Assembly (NCBI RefSeq): GCF_001905845.1
Contig: NZ_LIVZ01000013.1
Span: forward strand, 186,001 to 250,000
Length of the DNA stretch: 64,000 nt
Source of the DNA: Streptomyces sp. TSRI0107
Lineage (GTDB): Bacteria > Actinomycetota > Actinomycetes > Streptomycetales > Streptomycetaceae
Direction of reading: 5' to 3'
Below the pieces are notes generated by a model, which was not told where the DNA came from, ran no database searches, and was given only the letters and a program-made list of their open reading frames with translations. The position numbers and the translations under genes are program-made. Each line of letters opens with the position of its first letter. The first letter of the stretch is position 1. Of the stretch, positions 60,165-64,000 are shown piece by piece.

Positions 60165-63002
60165 ATGACCGTGTTCTTCACCCTGCTGGGCGACATCGGC
60201 ATGCGGGTGGCGACACGGTCGGTGAACCTCGGCCCGGCGCTGCAACGAGCCGTGCTGGCCGCACTGCTCGTGGACGCCCCGCACGCCGTGCCCGTGGACC
60301 GGCTGGCCGAGCGCGTCTGGGGAGAGCGGCTGCCCGCCCGCTTCCGCGAGTCGCTGTACAGCTACCTGTCCCGCCTGAGAACGGCCCTGTCCTCCGCGGA
60401 CGAAGCGACGCGGATCATCCGGGAACCGGGAGGCTACCGGCTCATCGTGAACCCGGACGCGGTCGACCTGCACCGGTTCCGCGCACTCGTCGCGGCAGCC
60501 CGCGCCGAACAGCACGATGACACCACCGCCGACCTGTTCGCACAGGCGTTGAGGCTGTGGCGCTCCGAGCCCTTCGCCACCATGGACACACCATGGTTCA
60601 ACGCCCTGCGCGACTCCCTCGGCCAGGAGCGGATCGCGGCGGAACTGGACCGCAACGAGACCGAGTTACGCCGTGGCCGACACGCACAGATCCTCCCCGA
60701 ACTGCACCGCCGGGCCGAGGAGCAGCCACTCGACGAGCGGCTGGCCGGCCAGCTCATGCTGACGCTGTACCGCTGCGGCCGTACCGCCGAAGCACTGGAC
60801 CGCTACGAGACCATCCGCGTGCGCCTCGCCGAGGACCTCGGCATCGACCCCGGCGCGCCGCTGCGACGGCTGCACCAGCAGATCCTGACCGCTCACCCCT
60901 CCCTGGACCACCCGGTGCCGCGCCCGGACACCGCCGACGTACTCGTGCCGCGTCAACTCCCCGCTCCGGCCGGCATGTTCACCAGTCGCGGCCATGAGCT
61001 GGAGCGGCTCGACCGCGCCCTGGGGGAGCAGCGGAACGGCGGCATGGTGGTGATCTCCGCGATCGGGGGGATCGGCGGCGTCGGAAAGAGCTGGCTGGCA
61101 CTGCGGTGGGCCCACCAGAACGCCGGGCTCTTCCCCGACGGCCAGCTCTACGTCAATCTCCGCGGCTTCGACCCGGCGTCGGCCCCCATGGCGCCGGCGG
61201 CCGCGGCACGCCGGTTCCTCGACGCCCTGGGCGTCGACCCCAACACCGTTCCGGCCGACCCGGAAGCCCTGTTCGGCCTCTACCGCAGCCTCCTCGCGAG
61301 CAAGTCCCTCCTGATCGTCCTCGACGACGCCCGCGACGCCGACCAGGTCCGGCCGCTGCTGCCGGGCAGTCCCTCGTGCACCGTACTGGTGACCAGCCGC
61401 AACAACCTCGCCTCGCTGGTCACCACGCACGGCGCCCAACTGCTCCGCCTCACCGTCTTCGACCCGCCCGAAGCCCGGGCCCTCCTCGCCCGCCGCCTCG
61501 GCGCCGACCGGATCGCGGCAGAACCAGGGCCGGTCGCGACGCTCATCGAGTGCTGCGCCGGTCTTCCGCTGGCCCTGGGCATCGTGGCCGCGCGGGCGGC
61601 GGCACACCCCGACTTCCCGCTCGCCGTGCTGGCCGACGAACTGCGCGAGACCACCGGCCGCCTCGACGCCCTCGAAGCCGGCGATCTCACCGCGAGCCTG
61701 CGCGGTGTGTTCGCCACCTCGTACCAGGCTCTCACTCCCGAGGCCCGACGGCTGTTCACGCTGCTGGGTCCCGCGCCCGGCCCGGACGTCGGCCTCGCCG
61801 CCGCGGCGAGCCTCGCCGGGCTACCGCCGGCCCGCACCCGTGCGCTGCTGGCCGAGCTGGAGACCGCACACCTGGTCGAGCAGCACCGCCCCGGCCGGTA
61901 CCGGATGCATGACCTGCTCCGGCTCTACGCGACCGAGATCAGCGACGGCGAACCGGCCGAAGCCGGTGCGGCGCTGGACCGGGTGACCGACTTCTACCTC
62001 CACACCGCCTTCGCCGCGAACCGTGCGCTCGACGGCCCGGACACACCGTTCCGCCCCCGCCTCGCCCCACCGGTCCCCGGCTGCACTCCGCTGGAGGCGG
62101 CGGACGGCAGCACCGCACTGGAGTGGTTCACCGCCGAGCACCCCTGCCTGCTCGCCGCCCAGGACACCGCGCTGGCCCGGGGCAGACACGATGTCGTGTG
62201 GCAGCTGGCCTGGACACTGATCTCCTTCCACCTGGGCGGGCACCACCTGGAGGAGTACCACTCGCTGTGGCACACGGCCCTGACCGCCGTGGCACACCAC
62301 GACGACCAGGGACCGCGGATCCTCACCCACTGGCGGTACGGCCACGCCCGCGCGCTGAAAGGCGAGTTCACCGACGCGCTGAACCACCTCGAAGCCGCGC
62401 TCAGCCTGGCCGAGGACAGTGCGGACACCGCGGCCCAGGCGCACATCAACCGCACCCTGGGCTGGGTATGGGAGCAGAAAGGAGACTGCCACCACGCCCT
62501 CGACCACGCCGTGCGCGCCCTCGACCTGTACCTGACCCTGGACAACACCGCCTGGCAAGCCAACCAACTCAACGCGGTGGGCTGGCTGCACGCACAACTG
62601 GGCCAGTACGACGAGGCACAGTCCCACTGTGCGGAGGCCTTGGCGCTGTTCCGTAAGTCGGGCCGGTCAGGAGCCGAGGCCTCCACCCTGGACAGCCTCG
62701 GCTACGTGGCTCACCTGACCGGGCAGTGGGAGAGCGCCCTGGGCCACTACGAGCAGGCCCTCGACCTCTTCCGCTCCATCGGCGACGCGTACAACGAGGC
62801 CGACACCATGGCCCATCTCGGCGACACCCACGACGCCATGGGTCACTCGGGCCCGGCACGCACCGCCTGGAGGCAGGCGCTCGGCCTCTACCGCGCCCAG
62901 AACCGTGCGGGCGGCGCCGAGCGGATGGAACAACTCCTGGCGGAAGAGGAAGAGGAAGAGACGGTGGCGGAGGCGGAGGAGGACAGGGCCGCACCCCCGT
63001 GA
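60165..63002 (+). CDS. AfsR/SARP-family activator with NB-ARC and TPR domains
   Basis: 945 residues from ATG 60165. An OmpR-like DNA-binding domain (about 1-95, LQRAVLAALLVDAPHAVPVD, RLRTALSSADEATRIIREPG) leads into a bacterial transcriptional activation domain (about 100-245, LRLWRSEPFATMDTPWFNAL). The NB-ARC ATPase follows (about 270-570) with P-loop IGGIGGVGKSWLALRWAHQN and LIVLDDARDADQVRPLLPGS. The C-terminus (about 700-920) has TPR helices (HINRTLGWVWEQKGDCHHAL, GYVAHLTGQWESALGHYEQA). The tail is a Glu-rich stretch. Such proteins activate antibiotic gene clusters; the target cannot be told from here. Confidence 0.92.
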   Translation: MTVFFTLLGDIGMRVATRSVNLGPALQRAVLAALLVDAPHAVPVDRLAERVWGERLPARFRESLYSYLSRLRTALSSADEATRIIREPGGYRLIVNPDAVDLHRFRALVAAARAEQHDDTTADLFAQALRLWRSEPFATMDTPWFNALRDSLGQERIAAELDRNETELRRGRHAQILPELHRRAEEQPLDERLAGQLMLTLYRCGRTAEALDRYETIRVRLAEDLGIDPGAPLRRLHQQILTAHPSLDHPVPRPDTADVLVPRQLPAPAGMFTSRGHELERLDRALGEQRNGGMVVISAIGGIGGVGKSWLALRWAHQNAGLFPDGQLYVNLRGFDPASAPMAPAAAARRFLDALGVDPNTVPADPEALFGLYRSLLASKSLLIVLDDARDADQVRPLLPGSPSCTVLVTSRNNLASLVTTHGAQLLRLTVFDPPEARALLARRLGADRIAAEPGPVATLIECCAGLPLALGIVAARAAAHPDFPLAVLADELRETTGRLDALEAGDLTASLRGVFATSYQALTPEARRLFTLLGPAPGPDVGLAAAASLAGLPPARTRALLAELETAHLVEQHRPGRYRMHDLLRLYATEISDGEPAEAGAALDRVTDFYLHTAFAANRALDGPDTPFRPRLAPPVPGCTPLEAADGSTALEWFTAEHPCLLAAQDTALARGRHDVVWQLAWTLISFHLGGHHLEEYHSLWHTALTAVAHHDDQGPRILTHWRYGHARALKGEFTDALNHLEAALSLAEDSADTAAQAHINRTLGWVWEQKGDCHHALDHAVRALDLYLTLDNTAWQANQLNAVGWLHAQLGQYDEAQSHCAEALALFRKSGRSGAEASTLDSLGYVAHLTGQWESALGHYEQALDLFRSIGDAYNEADTMAHLGDTHDAMGHSGPARTAWRQALGLYRAQNRAGGAERMEQLLAEEEEEETVAEAEEDRAAPP

Positions 63003-63033
63003 CGGCCACGTACGCCGCCTCCGGACCGGTCCG

Positions 63034-63381
63034 TCAGCGGGCTCGCCAGTACTCGTAGCCCACGTCGCTGGTCAGACCGCCCTTGCCCGCGCAGTAGGCG
63101 TAGGACCAGACATTGGTCGCCCACTTCGTGTCGCCGTACACGGTCTGGCCGTTGCGGCACACGGCCGTCGCACGGAACTTGTAGTTGCCGTTGCCGCTGC
63201 ACTTGACACCGAAGGTGTTGCCCTGCGGGTCCAGCCACACATCGGCCGGGCAGTCCAGCGCCGCCACCCCCTTGGCGGAGGCGGGCTCCGGCGAGGGTGC
63301 GGCGGCGGCCGGCAGTACCGCCGCACCCAGCAGCACCGCGGAAGCGCCGGCCAGTCCGACCAGCATTCGACGTGCAGGCAT
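63034..63381 (-). CDS. Small secreted cysteine-containing protein
   Basis: 115 residues from ATG 63381. A signal peptide is clear: MPARRMLVGLAGASAVLLGA, then AVLPAAAA, with cleavage in the AAAA-P region. The mature part contains four cysteines (ALDCPADVWLDPQGN, GVKCSGNGNYKFRATAVCRN, SYAYCAGKGGL) and a YGDTKWATNVWSYAYC segment, suggesting a compact disulfide-bonded domain. It resembles small secreted proteins and carbohydrate- or inhibitor-like folds of streptomycetes, but no family is assigned. It converges on the SARP gene end. Confidence 0.65.
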   Translation of the reverse strand: MPARRMLVGLAGASAVLLGAAVLPAAAAPSPEPASAKGVAALDCPADVWLDPQGNTFGVKCSGNGNYKFRATAVCRNGQTVYGDTKWATNVWSYAYCAGKGGLTSDVGYEYWRAR

Positions 63382-63564
63382 GCGTCAACTCCTCGTCTCG
63401 GGATGCGGGCCCCGAATGCTCCCCATCCGGGCCCCTTCATCTGCCTGCCACCAAGGTCTCCGACGCGCCGTGGCCAAACCTTGGACAGACCTTGGCCCGC
63501 CGGACCTCCGATCCGAAGCTTCAGTGGGTTTCGCTGCCGTCGGGCCGTGCGCGGGCGTCTCCGC

Positions 63565-64000
63565 CTACCCGGTCGCCGCGGGCGCGGGCGCGGGGCAGGA
63601 CGTGACCGGCGTGACGGAGTCGGCCTGGGCCAGGTCCACCGTCGTGGCGACGCCGTCGACCTTCAGCACGACCGTTCCCCGGCGGGCCGAGACCACCTCG
63701 CCGCACAGGGATGTCGCGCCCTGCCGGACCATCAGCCCCGGCGGACCCTTCGGCGGGGCGTACCAGGTCACGCCGACCGCGGACACGAGCAGTGCCGTGC
63801 ACAGGCAGGTCAGCGCGATCCCCGCGCGCAGGATGCGGGCACTGGCCAGTGCCTCGTCGTGGTCCTCGACCTCGAGCGGCCGCCCGCTCGCCTCATCGGC
63901 CTCCGACAGCCACCGGGCGTACGGCCGTCCGTGCGCCGCACGCAGCAGGCAGAGCGCGCCGGCGCCGCCCACGCCCAGAGCCGCCAGCAGCAGCAATCCG
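63565..64000 (-). CDS. Membrane protein, N-terminus beyond right edge
   Basis: The minus-strand frame is open to the window edge, so the start is missing; a TTG at 63996 is unlikely to be it. Two hydrophobic segments are visible (LLLAALGVGGAGALCLLRAA and ILRAGIALTCLCTALLVSAV) with a polar loop between them. A soluble C-terminal beta-type domain follows (LMVRQGATSLCGEVVSARRG, TVVLKVDGVATTVDLAQADS). Two cysteines, near the positions of CGEV and TSCPAP, could pair. No family recognised. Confidence 0.55.
   Translation of the reverse strand, partial: GLLLLAALGVGGAGALCLLRAAHGRPYARWLSEADEASGRPLEVEDHDEALASARILRAGIALTCLCTALLVSAVGVTWYAPPKGPPGLMVRQGATSLCGEVVSARRGTVVLKVDGVATTVDLAQADSVTPVTSCPAPAPAATG

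Overview
The window is high-GC actinobacterial chromosome, almost certainly Streptomyces or a close relative. The evidence is strong third-position GC bias, many GTG starts, ATGA/GTGA stop-start overlaps, an AfsR/SARP regulator with NB-ARC and TPR domains, an ECF sigma factor, an NRPS with an MbtH partner, a PPOX/F420-type flavoprotein, a PP2C-GAF-HATPase phosphatase and many secreted or membrane proteins of streptomycete type. No rRNA, tRNA or CRISPR was recognised. The density of accessory genes and gene remnants suggests a chromosome arm.

Left part (1-9 kb): small hypothetical genes mixed with decaying ones. These include a frameshifted small ORF, an internally deleted IS5-type transposase, a broken ornithine cyclodeaminase, a small gene with an in-frame stop and a broken DUF402 gene. 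Intact genes are an XRE-cupin regulator, a DinB-like protein, a DUF4239 membrane protein, and a Cys-containing winged-helix regulator with a seven-copy Glu-Asp-Ala repeat followed by a DUF3291 gene.

Arsenic island (9.2-15.4 kb): an ArsO-type flavoprotein, two ArsR repressors, an ACR3 arsenite pump and a CX5R arsenate reductase. Among them lie remnants of two further flavoproteins, an MFS transporter and a thioredoxin reductase cut off after its first glycine motif. Perfect palindromes mark probable ArsR operators, one of them covering the arsR start codon.

Middle (15.9-34.3 kb): an ECF sigma factor coupled to an unknown protein, an Imm5-like protein, then a compact biosynthetic locus (18.2-26.0 kb). 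The locus holds a two-module NRPS (A-T-E-C-A-T, no thioesterase), an MbtH protein and a formyltransferase. Read by eye, the codes suggest a branched aliphatic residue for module 1 and proline for module 2, so the predicted core is D-Xaa-L-Pro, possibly N-formylated. Secreted and membrane proteins, a PPOX flavoprotein and an SDR follow.

Right part (34.6-64 kb): a PP2C-type signalling phosphatase, then a LacI-linked set of two HSL esterases, an MFS transporter and a GH15 glycosidase. Next is a catabolic region for an ester- or acyl-type substrate: acyl-CoA synthetase, secreted DUF6351 hydrolase, SCP-x-type thiolase, two MaoC proteins, two SDRs, two acyl-CoA dehydrogenases and a carboxylesterase. 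It carries two paralogous regulators, each with two TetR DNA-binding domains in one chain. A shared 17-bp motif, GTTAATNNNNATTAGCC, lies at four positions (two inside near-identical promoters), with two weaker copies, and appears to tie these genes into one regulon. A NarL-type response regulator without the conserved receiver lysine, a SARP-STAND activator, a small secreted protein and a partial membrane protein complete the window.
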